The position numbers and the translations under genes were made by a program. A stretch of 64,000 nt of DNA from Pegea sp. RAD2-039 (Eukaryota > Chordata > Thaliacea > Salpida > Salpidae): positions 744,001-808,000 of the forward strand of contig JAQGEQ010000084.1 in the NCBI GenBank assembly GCA_034620365.1, written 5' to 3'. The notes beneath the pieces were generated by a model. The model ran no database searches. It saw only the letters and a program-made list of their open reading frames with translations, and was not told the DNA's origin. Position 1 is the stretch's first letter; each line of letters starts with the position of its first letter. Below, piece after piece: positions 36,943 through 50,259 of the stretch.

Positions 36943-39064
36943 GCAAATAGTTGCTTCGAGTGATGGTGACGGTACATTTCGTTCTTTATTTGGATATTTT
37001 GCTTTATAGTGGCGAGAAGCTGTAAGCGGAATTTGTGTAAATATGCAGTAAACCCAATCAAGTATTTCCATCAATTGTGTTTGATTGATCCGTCAGAGGT
37101 TGGCTCCCTGATCACTAACTGCATTCCCTTCGATTAACTTCACTCCAAACCCTCTCTCCCCTATTCTCTTTTTTACTTTAAACAGAATATTTTTATTTTG
37201 ATCATGTGATCAGCAATTCTTTTTTTCTTATATATCTTTTGAGAAGTTTCTTCAGTTTGAAGTTCTTTCTGTTTATAAACCGTTTCTGCTTTTCAATTGA
37301 TAAGTCAAAATAAAACGTCAAACTTACAAAAACAGCCAGTAAGAGTTCTTTTAGAGGTAGAAAACTTCGTGAAATGAGTTGGTCGCTACTACAACCAACT
37401 TCCTGCTACTGCTACTGCTGCTAACAGGAAACTTCATTATTTTCAACCAAATTCATTCAGTTGGAAATTTTGAGGTTTTGGATTTGGAAGTTATTTTGTG
37501 GCCGGCATGTGAAAGCTTTTAAAGTGATCCTCTACTGATGAGCTCTTCCATTCAAGTGTCTGTATCATTTAAATTGATGCAAGTAAATCTGATGAACTTG
37601 CTGACATTTTTGTTTAAGTGACATATTTCTGAGCTTGTGGTAAATGTCAACAAGTAAATCTGTTCGAAATACGTGGGACTTGATGTTAACATTTGATTGA
37701 AATTATTTTCTGCTATTTGAAATTTTCTAATTGAGGTTTTCTTCATTCGCTTATTGAACAAAAATAGTGAGAGAAATTTGAAATAAAAAATTTATTTTTC
37801 AGCCAACATTTTTGTTTAAACAACGCTTTGAGGTTTGAAATAGAAGTAAATGGACTTGTAATGTTTATATCTACACAACAGTTGACATTTTCAAGAAAAA
37901 TTGTTGAATATCAGAATTGTGATCTTATCAATAAAATCGAACTTTTGAAAAAGATGTAACTTTTATTGTGAAAGTAATTTGAATTAAATCAAGGTATTTA
38001 TTGAGCCATTAAAAAACATCTTAATGATCACTCAATGACGGAGATTAAATAAGATCTATAACAATGACAAATGATTTTTATTACCTCTTTAGTAATACTT
38101 GAATTGGATAAATATTTTCACAATTGTAATCATCTCACAAGTGTAATTGTTTTCTAAAACACAAGTTACACTTAACATTTGTTAATTGAATTAATTAATG
38201 TAAATATTAACAGAAGATGTGACACTATCTTCTTGTAACGTTTTAATTATCAAACAATTTCAACTTGTTTACAAGATGCTGAGTTTATTTGCTTGATGTG
38301 AAATATTTTTTGAGGTATTTTACTTCATTAGAATAAACCTGACAACGATTAAAAGTAGATTTTCAACATCGTAGCTAGTGGTTAACTATATGTCAAGTTC
38401 TACGAGTAACTGAAATTAATTATTTCTCGAATTAATTTAATAAATTAAAGTTGAACTTTAGTGTTTGGTGACCTTCAAGGTTAGAAAGTTTTTTAAACTT
38501 GCATCATTTTCAATAAATAAAATTATTTAAATTTTAAACAAATAATTGAATAAACATGAATAGTTTACTCTCTAGCTTCAGCAAGTGGATTTTATTGAAA
38601 TCCTAAAATTAGGCTTTGTAATTAAAAGTACAGCAGAACCTGCCAACTAGTAAAAACTGACAAGATATCATAGAAAATGTTACCTTAAGAGTTTAAACAT
38701 AAAAAGCAGTTTTGTTTGAACCATTTTTGCTGTCAATTAAACTACACATGGTAAGTAAAGAAGTTGAAACCAACATAACAAGTTACTAATAATTTCAGCA
38801 AACCACTGGCAAATGATGAAGAAAAACAGTGTGTGAGTTACTAATATTTTCTTGTCACAAAACTTAACTTTAATCGTGATCAATAAATTTCACAGCATTT
38901 CTATTTTCTTTAAAAAACCAGAAAGTTTTGTAGGATTACTGAAAAAAAAAAACTTATACTTTCTGTATGAAAAAATTACTAATAGAAAAGTAACTTGATC
39001 TGAATGATAATTGAAAGTATACAGCTGTAAGTTGAATATTACGGATCAGCTTACATCTCCGCCG
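36731..39064. other. IQGAP 3' UTR and spacer
   Basis: The first few hundred bases are relatively GC-rich and probably 3' UTR, with an AATAAA at about 37309. The rest is AT-rich with no gene recognised. Confidence 0.4.
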
Positions 39065-42000
39065 AAATTATTTCTTTATTTCAATAAATGGGAAGGAGGG
39101 TGACTGAAGAGAGCACCTCTCACTAACACACTTTCTCACAAATGACATCTATTAAGTCAAAAATATAGAAGGTAAAAGATGTAACACATGGCATTACGAT
39201 ATCACTCAAAGCATATAACAGTGAACAATTACATGAAATGTTAATAATATAATACAGAGAAAAAATTCACAGTTTAGTAATGACAATGTTGGCAATATTA
39301 TAACGGTTCAACTTCTGCTTGAACAAATCGAGTGAATCTGACATGATAATGTCTGATGACAGCTGATTCCAAGTACTAATTGTGTGTTATGAGAAAAAAA
39401 TTGCTCTGACCAATGTACCAGGTGATGTAGGCTTAGGTGTAAATCTGATCTAATGGAAAAGAAATAATCTGAATGTCAATTAAATTGTGGATAATTTTAA
39501 AAACAAGAATTAGGTCGTATTTAATCCGTCGAATTTCCAAACCATCTAAATTGAAGAAGCTAAGATGATGTTTATAACTATCACATTTAATATTAAGTTT
39601 CCTGCATACTAATCTTGTAAATGTGGCCTGAACAGACTCGATTTTTTTGATATCACTAACTTGATATGGCATCCATGCACTGACATTGTATTCAAGAATT
39701 GGACGTAGGTACAATTTGAAAAGATTGATAAAGAAGTATGGATCCTTATAATTAAAGGTCTTTATGTGATGATAGGATAATGCCAAAAACTAAGACCGAA
39801 GATATTCGTTGAATAATAAATCTATTGATGGAGTATTGGTTCAAGGAATTTGCAGCTAGTTAACGAAAAAAAGTTATAAGTTCAGACTTTGTGGGTTGGA
39901 TTCTGAGCTGCCAATTCGCAGACCAGTTTTCTACAGTGTGCAGTGCAGTTTGAAATTTTGAAGGATTACAAGATAATAGCTTGATATCATCTGCATACAC
40001 AAACACACTGACATCATCTACTGCTCCTAATCTTCTGATGAGGTCTTTAACGAAAATTAAAAAGAGAAGGGGACCCAGAACAGAACCCTGAGGAACACCA
40101 CTAGTGGTTTGACTAGAAGTAAATAAAGATCTTTCAACACGAGTTTGTTGGGTTCTACCTGATAAGTAATCTTCAATTCACTGTAAGATAAAGCTGTTGA
40201 TTTTTAATTTTTTTAATACAGTAATGAGCTTGTTGTGTGGGACAGAATCAAACGCCTTAGCAAAATCGAGATATATGATGTCACAAGGAGTATTACTTTC
40301 ATAATGGGCTGTAAGCTCATCAAGAAGTGTGAGATGTTGAGTCAGGGAAGATCTCCGTTTTACAAAGCCATGTTGGACATCAGATATTAGATGGTGCTCC
40401 ATCAAATGACTGGTCATATGATTGTGAATGATATGCTCTTGAGTTCTGCAGATAACTGAAGTCAGCGAAACTGGTCTGCAGTTAAGTGCGGTGTTTCTGG
40501 GACCCTTTTTATGAATTGGAGTAATAATAGCTTTCTTCCAAATTTGTGGAACTCTTCCTCGCCTCAGAGTCATGTTAAAGAGTAGCGATAAAGGTAGTCA
40601 TAAAGGGGAAGTAGTTTTTCTTAAAATAAAGCTGGGACCTGATCTGGGGTGTTGGAAACTGTTGATTTTAGAGAAGAAATAGCCTTAGATACCATATCGA
40701 CCGTTATGTCAAGATCTATAGAGACATTTGTAAGAATGTCGGAGTAGGAAAGAGAATGAGTATTGCTATCATTGATTATAAAAACGCTATTAAACTGATT
40801 GTTTAGCAATTCAGCTTTATTTTCTGGTTCCATCACAAGCTGGTCGCTGTTATCAAGTAAGGAAGGTATTTGAGATCTCGCCTTAAGCTTGTGATTTATG
40901 AAACCAAAAAACGTTTTCTTGCTAGATGAAGATAAGACTGCAGTTTCTCTTTCTAAGTAGATATCAGAAATATATTTCTTGTAAACTATACAAAGATCTT
41001 TGTACAGAAATTTGATGGAAGGGTCTGTTTTAGTTTGTTTGTATAAGTTTTTTAAATGTTGTAAATTCCTTAAATATTTGGCAAATGTGGTTTTTTGTTG
41101 ACTCTATAAAAAGTTATGAATTTCTCAATTGACTCTTCAACGATGTTAGTAAACCTTGAGTAAATAGTACTGATGTCTTCGGTAGAGTTGAAAACAGAAA
41201 CCTAGTCAAGACCTGATAGAAACTTGTTTTATATATATAATATCTAATATATATATATTAGAGACCGGTTGATAGCATTATAATTTCCACGATAAAAATT
41301 CCGTTTGCTTGAAGTTTTAACGTTCATGTTAAAACACAATAAAATTATCGTCAACCAAAAAAGAACCAGGACACAACGGATTCAACCAAGTTTCAGTAAT
41401 AAAAACAAATGTGAAATTTCAAGAATGCAAAATAGCTTTCAATTGGAAAATTTTGTTGATAATTTATCGCGCGTTAAAGAACACACCTAATGTGATAGAA
41501 GAATTGTCTTTTTGACGCTTGTGAGATTTGATGATAGGTAAATTGATATCTTGAGCTGGAAGGATGGTATTCACAACTGTGTGCGGAAAGAATGTGAAAA
41601 AAAGAAGATGTGGGACCAGTGGTTATTTGTCACTTCCGTTTCTTAAAAAAACCTGGACATTTCTCAAGGCCTATGGTGGACCTCAAACTTTGTATTTGAA
41701 ACCAGTTGGTTGTTCTTTCTGATTTCGTTTATACGCCTCTTTTAAAAGACGCTTATTTTCTAAGCGATCAGCACTTACTCTAATGCGCTCAAATTTTTTC
41801 TCAAGCTTTGGCTAATACAGATTGGCAAGAAACTTGCGTTTGTTCCAACTTTCCTGAAAGGACACTTTCAACGGTCTTTGATGATCTTAGCTTTTCGCTC
41901 CAAAACTGGTCTTTGGAACCTTTGGACCACAAAATCAAGGCTTTGAGAGTACATTTGATTAAAAAACTTTATGACATCATCTGTATCAGTCTCACAGACA

Positions 42001-42335
42001 TTAAAGATGATGACATTGCTTTCTCTGTCTTCACGGTCTGAAGTAAGTTTTTTGTGCGTGTCGGTGACCTTCTCGGCAAGAAGCTGCACCATGCTAGCAT
42101 TTTTGTCGGAACCGGAATCCCCGACCACCGAGGCCCATGTGACAGGTTTCTTTGTAGAGGCATCAATTTCGTCCATTGATTTAGACAAACTAGAAATTTG
42201 TTCGTTGATTTTGGCAACATCGTTGCCAATTTCAGATATAAATTTGACCATTTCAGCGGATATAGATTTGCTGATGTCGGGTGATTGGTTTGAATTAGAA
42301 TTAGAAGAGGTAGATGTTATGTCCATGGTTCTACG
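39065..42335 (-). mobile_element. Long CR1/L2/Jockey-type LINE, copy F, with ORF1 and RT but most of EN deleted
   Basis: Minus strand, from a 3' tail at about 39068 to an ORF1 start at 42326. ORF1 (42326-41868) encodes about 152 aa with an N-terminal Ser/Asn-rich stretch and RESNVIIFNV, a block seen in ORF1 proteins of CR1-like LINEs. The start of the endonuclease follows (ITETWLNP, FLVDDN, near 41330-41395). The sequence then jumps to KRNFYRGNYN near 41295, so most of the AP-endonuclease is missing compared with copy G. RT follows: PIHKKGPRNTA, DIIYLDFAKAFDSVPHNK, and the VPQGS and YADD regions at about 39990-40110. An AT-rich insert lies at 41228-41270. Stops break ORF2. The copy is inactive but nearly full length. 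Confidence 0.8.
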
Positions 42336-42423
42336 TTTAATACGGAATTATATTTAATTAATTTATTAGCAATGATATATCTAAATATGAATTTATATAA
42401 TTCAACTTTTTGTTAGCAAAATG

Positions 42424-42508
42424 ATTTTAATTATTTGTGAGAATGTGTGTCAGCGAGAGGTACTCTCTTTAGACACCCTTCTTCGCGTTTATTGTAATAA
42501 ATAAAAAA
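42424..42508 (+). mobile_element. Isolated 3' tail of CR1-type LINE, plus orientation
   Basis: About 85 bp match the terminal block of copy E (GAGAATGTGTGTCAGCGAGA, then TTATTGTAATAAATAAA). It points opposite to copy F, whose 5' end lies only about 90 bp away. It is a severely 5'-truncated separate insertion or the remnant of an inversion. Confidence 0.7.
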
Positions 42509-42944
42509 AGTGAAGGAGTATTAAGGAACAACTTTAGATTTGCTTCTAGTAATCATCTTTGAGGATGCTTCTGATGAAGATACAACCCTAAAATTTTTAA
42601 TCAAAAGTTTGATTGTGAAAGTTAATTGATAAATTATTAAATTATTTTATAAACTTATTTTCAACTTTAAACTTCAGCTGGAAAACTGATTGTAATTCGA
42701 ATTCTTGATGTTTGAAATAATTTGGAAATAAATTTATAAATATTTCTGAATAAAGATTCTTTTTTCTTCTTATTTTTTTTTATGTAGAATTTGAAAATAA
42801 TTTCCTTTTGCTATCTGTAAATTATCAAATTTGATTTTTGAAAACTTACTAGTTTGTTGGCTCAAAACATTTGTTCGATTTTAACTTTAATTTATTAAAA
42901 ACAAAAGTTGAAAAAATAAAAAAGATTTTTATCAAAAATTTCAA

Positions 42945-44323
42945 TTAAAAAATGTTAAAAATCGAAAAATAAAAAACAAAAAAAAGAATAGATAAGTGAA
43001 TAGACGATGACGTCATCGTTAATGAAGAACCGATATTTTGAGATGAGATTTTCTTTAACGATGACGTCATCAACTTGTGGCTTCGAGAACGATGGTTCCT
43101 GTTTGTCGAAGCGAATGAAGCTGGAATTCTCGTGATGTTAAATCCTTTTTTTTTTAATAAATCTATAATAGAACCATTGCCCAAAAAATGACCTGAAAAT
43201 AAGGTTTCATCTAATTTGCATATTTCATCTAATTTGCATACTAACCGACTCCAAAGACGAAAAGAATTTTTTTGTTGAAACTTTTGTTGATAATTTTTAA
43301 AATTCTTTTCGACATTCGAAGATTCCGCTTCAAGTTCATATTTAGTTGAAAATATTCGTCGAGACTCGAAGCAATTTCAGTTTCAGCTTTTTTCTGAATC
43401 AAACTAATGAAGATGACGTCACTTGTTGTGATGACGTCACTCACTGTTGGTAATGTAGCTTGCAAGTGTTGATGAGTGAGCCGCAAGCAAGTATATTGAC
43501 GAATCAGATCATTCCTCATCTCGTCTCGCGAACTTCTTTTTCCGTTTTGAACTTCTTCAAGTTGTTTTAAAGTTTGATTCAAAGCAAAAATCTCCTAAAA
43601 GAAAATCTCAAAGACCAAAAAAAGTAGCAGAGAAGACACCATCTCACCTGTTCTAAACTCAATCCATTTAACATCTTGCAATGCTCTTCAACATCTTCTA
43701 TTGATTTAAAAGATTTTTTCAGATCATTCGCTCTTCTGATGAGGAAGACATCAAATGATAAGAGATGTCTGATCTTAGTTTCATCTTCACTTAAAGATTG
43801 AAGGATCAAACTCAACCAAAAAGCTTTTTTCTTCTTCCAATCTTTCATCACCATCTCAAACAACATCTCTGACGTCAACCCTAAAACACTGATGACGTCA
43901 TCACATGTGCTCTATGACGTCATCGTTACCTTCCCGCCATTGTTTGTTTGTCATCCAATCAGCGATCTTCGTTTTCGCAAAATTGATGTAACTAAAAAGT
44001 CGATTAAACATGGATTCGGGCAACAGCTGATCGATTGTGACGTCATCAGGAAGAAGCTGACATCGCTGTAGTGACGTCATTGTTCGCTCGTCAGTCAAGT
44101 CAAGTTCGAAATAAATTTCATCGCTATTCGTTATCACTTCCTGTTATGATGACGTCATCATGAGGAATGACGTCATAAATGCGGATTATGACGTCACCTT
44201 TGAGTTAGTTGGGACATGGGGCCAGACTCGTGGGTAGGAAACATGAATTGTTCCAAAGAAATAAACTGGTTCATAAAAAGGACCTCTCTCCAGCCTCCAA
44301 AGATACGAAGGAGAATCCGACTC
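42945..44323 (-). CDS. TRABD2: Metalloprotease TIKI (TraB-domain Wnt inhibitor), 5' exon not found
   Basis: Five minus-strand exons: 44198-44323, 43930-44140, 43648-43880, 43246-43594, 42945-43192. Phases join and give 388 aa of the mature part. TIKI proteins are membrane-tethered proteases that clip the N-terminus of Wnt ligands and block signalling. The match is close throughout: YFFGTIHVSYPRVW with the GTIH motif, then IYFELDLTDERT, RCQLLP, DWMTNKQWREG, HCKMLNGLSLEQ, FALNQTLKQ, SLDEYFQLN and VFGVGHFLGNGSIIDLL. The C-terminus ends in a hydrophobic run (SILFFVFYFSIFNIF), consistent with the family's membrane or GPI attachment. The first exon, with the signal peptide, must lie above 44330, which would put the A/G-rich satellite inside intron 1. 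I could not identify it. TGACGTCA is frequent in its introns and exons. Confidence 0.9.
43005..44200. repeat. TGACGTCA palindrome cluster across TIKI
   Basis: About a dozen perfect TGACGTCA octamers in 1.2 kb, in introns and within coding exons (where they read as Asp-Val-Ile/Thr codons). Examples lie near 43007, 43063, 43413, 43431, 43871, 43900, 43914, 44038, 44073, 44150, 44167 and 44188. Several are extended to ATGACGTCAT or GATGACGTCATC. Confidence 0.75.
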
Positions 44324-44329
44324 CTAAAA

Positions 44330-45728
44330 GATCAGAAGGTGAAGATTAGAAGATGAAGATCAAAAGATGAAAATCAAAAAAAGAAGATCAAAAGAAGAAG
44401 ATCAGACGAACAGAAAATGAAGTTCAAAAGATGAAGATGGAAAGATGAAGATCAAAAGAAGAAATTCAGAAGGTGAAGAATAGAAGATGAAGATCAAAAG
44501 ATGAAAATCAAAAAAAAGAAGATCAAAAGAAGAAGATCAGAAGGTGAAGAATAAAAGATGAAGATCAAAAGAAGAAGATCAGAAGATGAAGACCAGAAGA
44601 ACAGAAAATGAAGTTCAAAGGATGAAGATCGAAAGATGAAGATCAAAAGAAGAAGATCAGAAGGTGAAGAGTAGAAGATGAAGATCAAAAGATGAAAATC
44701 AAAAAAAAGAAGATCGAAAGATGAAGATCAGAAGATGAAGATCAAAAGAAGAAGTTCAAAAGATGAAGATCGAAAGATGAAGATCAAAAAAAAGAAGATC
44801 AAAAGAAAAAGATCAGAAAATCAAAATCAAAAGGTAAAGATTAAAAGATGAAGATCAGAAGAACAGAAAATGAAGTTCAAAAGATGAAGATGGAAAGATG
44901 AAGATCAAAAGAAGAAATTCAGAAGGTGAAGAATAGAAGATGAAGATCAAAAAATGAAAATCAAAAAAAAGAAGATCAAAAGAAGAAGATCAGAAGGTGA
45001 AGAATAAAAGATGAAGATCAAAAGAAGAAGATCAGAAGATGAAGACCAGAAGAACAGAAGATGAAGTTCAAAGGATGAAGATTGAAAGATGAAGATCAAA
45101 AGAAGAAGATCAGAAGATGAAGAATAAAAGATGAAGATCAAAAGATAAAGATAAAAAAAAGAAGATCAAAAGAAGAAGATCAGAAAATCAAAATCAAAAG
45201 GTAAAGATTAAAAGATGAAGATCAGAAGAACAGAAGATGAAGTTCAAAGGATGAAGATTGAAAGATGAAGATCAAAAGAAGAAGATCAGAAGATGAAGAA
45301 TAAAAGATGAAGATCAAAAGATAAAGATAAAAAAAAGAAGATCAAAAGAAGAAGATCAGAAAATCAAAATCAAAAGGTAAAGATTAAAAGATGAAGATCA
45401 GAAGAACAGAAGATGAAGTTCAAAGGATGAAGATTGAAGATTGAAAGATGAAGATCAGAAGATGAAGATCGAAAGATGAAGATCGAAAGATGAAGATCAG
45501 AAGATCAAGATCAGAAGATCAAGATCAGAAGATCAAGATCAGAAGATGAAGTGTAGATGATGAAGATCAAAAGATGAAGATCAGTTAGATGAAAATCAGA
45601 AGATGAAGATCGGAAGATGAAGATCACAGAAATTTTACATTCAAACTTAAAGATCAAAAGATAAAGATCAGAAGAACAGAAGATGAAGTTCAAAGGATGA
45701 AGATTGAAAGATGAAGATCAGAGAAATT
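44330..45728. repeat. A/G-rich satellite with nested tandem periods
   Basis: About 1.4 kb built from short units such as GATGAAGATCAAAAGAAGAA, A/G-rich on the plus strand and dotted with GATC. Higher-order periods are visible. A block starting CAGAAAATGAAGTTCAAAAG at 44411 recurs at 44864 (453 bp). A block starting CAGAAGATGAAGTTCAAAGG lies at 45055, 45231 and 45407 (exactly 176 bp each). It sits immediately upstream of the first TIKI exon found, on the template side, and probably within TIKI intron 1. Confidence 0.9.
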
Positions 45729-48700
45729 TTACATTCAAACTTAAAAATATTTTTGCTTTTTTTATAACTTTAAAAAATCTGATCAAAATTTCTTTGACAA
45801 TTTTCAATCAAATATCATCCAAGTGAACTAGTTGACATTTGAAGGGCCTCAATGAAAGGTTGTCGATTGATTTGATGACGTCAGAAAAAGAAGACTGAAC
45901 GCTTTAAAAACCTTTGTTCGGTGAAAGCCACAGAAATAAGCTGAAATTTTCTGAAGTTTTTCCACTAACTACCTTAGATGATTGTAAACTAATTTTTATT
46001 CAAAATGAAATTTGTTTTACAAATAAATAAATAAATTAATAAATAACCTCTTGGAAACAATTGTCCGGAAACTTTGAAAGATTTTCGAATCTTATTTTAC
46101 TCCGTTTTCTGGCTTCTTTTAAATCAGAATTTATTATTAAGAAAAATAAAAAAAACTCAAATTTTTCGATCCTCATTTTTAGCAACTAAAAATTTTTCAG
46201 CAAACTTTTTATCTTCTACAAAAAGTTTATCGAAAAATTTTTACTTCAAAAAAAAACTTTTTTCTTCAATTTCTCTTTTGCATCAACTTGTTTGACTTCT
46301 AAACTTTTAATTACAACCTAGCAACAGGCTTCTTCTAGCGTCTTGTCGCGTTAGTTACGTCATTACTGACCAACAAAATCCGTCACAGCTCGATGATTTT
46401 GTTGTGAAAATAAAATCGCAAAATTTCGAATCTCAGTTCTGTACAGCTATTATGACGTCATCAATTTTTGTCACGAAGAGTTGAACTTGCGCTGATGACG
46501 TAAAAATCTTCGAAAAATGTTTAGTTGATAGGAAACATTTTGAATTTAGTTCTATGGCATCATTAAAGCTTTTATTTTGATTTTATGTAAACAGCTTTTT
46601 GTGACGTCTTAAAAGAATATACAAACGTATATTTATCGAATACAAACGCGATTTAGATGTAATGACGTCATAAATTGCTTTAAAGAAAATTTGAATCTTT
46701 TTTAAACAGAAAAGTAGATAATAAAAATTCAGAAATGAAAAGCGCCAAAACTGTTAATAAGCTGATTTGAAAAACTGCTAATTTTAAGGGGGAAAACCGG
46801 TTTTAAAATCCTTAAGTTTTTGCTTAAATGTTCTTATCTTTAAAAATTGTCAAAAATGTTCTATTTCAATTTAGAAAAATTGTGGTTTAAATATTTGACT
46901 AAACCGGTATATGATTTAATACATAAATTTTAAAGCATGATATGCTATAGTTTTCAATAAAAGATGTTTTAAAAATGCATTTGATAAACTTGCCGAAGAA
47001 TTCTGCAGTTTCAAAAACCGTTCGAAAATTAATTTTAAAATCATTAAATATTTTCAAGCAGTTAAATCTCATTTTAAATAATTTCAAAATAAAATCCAAT
47101 ATTTAAAAAACATTAAAATTTTACAACCTTAAACTTAACCAAAAGCAAAATAAAAATCATTACGATTTTCTAAAGAGTAAAATATTTACAAATTTAAAAG
47201 TCTTTTGTGAAGTTTGATAAATAATTTAACAAAAATTATTCAATATAGGATCAATAATTTCAAAAATGAATTAAACATAACCGGATCTATTCTTTACAAA
47301 TAATGAATTGATATTTTACACAAATTCTAAAACATTTGAAGTTATTCTTTTATTGGTGAATATAAACATAACAATTGATATCATAAATGTTAACAAACTG
47401 TTCGATTTTGTTTGAAATATTATAATTTTAAATTTGAAGAAATAAAATCTAAAGGTCTAAATTGGCTTCTACCTTTTTTGGCCTTTATGAAAGCAAAACT
47501 GCTTAAGTAAACAACCTGTTTAGTTTTTAGTTGTCATAAATTCTAAAAGTTTCATTTTTGGATTAAAATAAAGAACTTTATTTTTCGTTTTGAAAAAATC
47601 TCAAATTTTGTTCTATTTTATATCTGAAAGCAAAAATAAATAAAATAATTTTCAAATTTGACGATTATTTGGCCGCATTAAGCAAATTTCAGGCTTTTTT
47701 TGTTTTTGTTTATTTTTTAAAACTGTTTTTTTTTCAGGACGAAAATTTTTTTGTATTTATTTAAAAATTAGAATGTCAATGAATAAATAATAAAAGAAAA
47801 GAAATACCTAATAAAAGACCTTCAAATACTTTTAGCAATTTCTCATAAGGTTTAAAGATTTTTAATGCAATTAAATTTTTTTGTTTTGAAAGATTTGTTA
47901 CAAAATATTTCTGAAGATGTTTCTGATTAAATAAATTCTTGTTTAATAGTTCTAATAGTTTTCAGCATTTTTCTGCCTAGGGCTAAAAGATAACAACTAA
48001 AAAAAATTGTCTAAAACTTTTCAATCTAATAAATTATGAAAATCAACTTTCTGTAAAAATAAAAAAAAATTTTTTGAACATTTATTTGCATCACTTGATA
48101 AGCAAAACCAACAGCTTACAGTACAACAGTAATTAAAGCTGAGTTGAAAGCTTATTATCATAACAGTCCTTCTCTATCAATCAATCTTCTATATCAGCCA
48201 TGTTAAAATATCAAAAGAATTTTTTTCCTAAAATTACATTCAAATTGAATTTTAATTAGAATTCAGAAAAACAATTTTAGATTAGAAGCAACTTTTTTCT
48301 TTTATTGGGGATTATTTTATCAATTAATTTTTTTTATTTACAAAATAATTTATGCTAACTGAAATATTTTTTTAATCTAAAAAAAATTGTGTATTTCTTT
48401 TTTTCCTCCAAATTTTATTTCAACGTTTTAAAATTCAAAATTTAAACAGCTTTTCCCAAAGCTTTTCAAAATGACGTCATTAAAAACTTTTCTAAAGGTG
48501 ACATTTAAATATTTTGTGAGGTTTTCACGGATTAACAAAAAAAAGGTTTTCAAAAAGTATTTTTAAACAAAATAGAAAAAAAATTCGAATCTTATTCAAA
48601 CTACATTTTGCAAAACTCTAGAAATAAGATCCGAAAATTAAAAGTAAAATTATTCTGGATTCATTCCCGCAAATATCACGTACTGATGACGTCATTATCG

Positions 48701-50253
48701 GAAACTTGTTTATTCATCTGATGACGTCACCACTTTTAATTTAAATCAAACTTTTTAAGGAAAGTTATTTTAACTTTTTGAAATTGGAACTAAATAAAAA
48801 ATGAGAATTAATTTTATTAAAATCAAATTCGGAATTACGTTTTTGGTTAAATTTTAAGAAAGATTTTTTTTTAATTCGTTTTTAGAAATTAAAAGTTTCT
48901 AATTTATTAATTAAAAATTTGAAATCTTAAAAATTGTTGTTTCAATTTTCTAATTAAATTAAACAATTTGATTAATTTGTAAATATTTCTAATTTTAACA
49001 AAATCTTTATAAATTTTTCAGTTTAAAAACTTTAAACTTGTTAAGATACAAAAAACTTTGAATATTTAGAAAATTATTATTTAAATATTGAACTTTCAAA
49101 ATACAACAAACAATCCTTTTAAAAAAAAATTTTGTCAAAACTTTTCCATTATTCAAAACTGTAAGATTGATTGAAAATATTTGTGTCAAATTTGTTTAAT
49201 TGGTTATTTAAACTAAACATAACCAAGTAAAACACAAAATAGTTTATACTAATCAATCATCAATTTGATCAAATATATTCAAGATTTGGCTTAATTTTTA
49301 TAACTGATTGAATATATTTTTATAAAAAGATTGTGAATTTTCTATATTCAATCATATTTTAATGTTTAAATAAAAATAGTTTTTTTATTGGCATTGTATA
49401 ATGGTACTTAACCTATTTTTTTAACCTACTAGTTGGTAGTTTTGTTTTAAAATAAAATTAATCTTTAAAAGTTTGTAATAAAAATTAATATTTTAAAATA
49501 TTCGTATAACATTTTACTTAAAGTTTTAAGTTTCTATAACAGTTTTCAAAATCTCATAAATTTACCAACAAACTTTTTTTTCTGTTTTCAAATTATACAG
49601 TTTATTGATAAAATAAGAAATTAGCTTTCCTAACAAAGCAAAACTATCAAAGATGTTGCAAATACAATTTTCCATCAGAAAAAGGTTATTTAATAATACC
49701 TCAAGATACTTTCAAAAGAAATAATATGAACAATTTGGAATAAACATTTTATCTAGATTTAAAATTTTTTTCAATATATTTAAGAAAATATCTGGCTTTC
49801 TGAAGAAATTATTTTAAACTTCTATCACTAATTAGTCTTTTTAAAGTTTTCCTAGAAAAGTAATTCAATTTCAACTAACTAAATAATTCTATAATGTCGT
49901 TTCCGTATTTTCGACAATCTTTTAGACTTTTTTCAATAAAAAATATGAAAATTTTATTAGACGATGATGTAGATGATTGAAATTTTTTCGATGATTTTCA
50001 TCAACCATAATTTGTGGTATTATTACAGAAATGAGATTATCTAAAATCTTTCTATTTAGTTTTATATAATATATAAAAAATCTTGAAACCATTATTCTCT
50101 AATGCTTCAAACAAAAATGTTTTAAATATTTTAGTCTTTTATCAATTTTTGGAAATTGTACAGAATTCTTTAAAGTTTTAGAAATGTTTTTTTATATAGA
50201 AGTGTTTATATAGTCAACGAAAAAAAGTATTGTGAAAAATAAATTGTTTTTTA
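45729..50253. other. AT-rich spacer, may hold TIKI exon 1
   Basis: About 4.5 kb of AT-rich sequence. No exon was recognised. TGACGTCA octamers lie near 45875, 46453, 46672, 48473, 48686 and 48720. The missing signal-peptide exon of TIKI should be on the minus strand here, but no frame with the expected hydrophobic leader and good donor stood out. Confidence 0.35.
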
Positions 50254-50259
50254 CTATGC

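Noticed and set aside
41971-42357. 128-codon plus-strand frame
   Set aside because: Antisense of the LINE ORF1, which reads as a recognisable ORF1-type protein on the minus strand.
44494-45693. Minus-strand open frames of 60-64 codons in the A/G-rich array
   Set aside because: They are translations of the satellite (repetitive Phe/Leu/Ser/Ile) with no independent evidence of coding.
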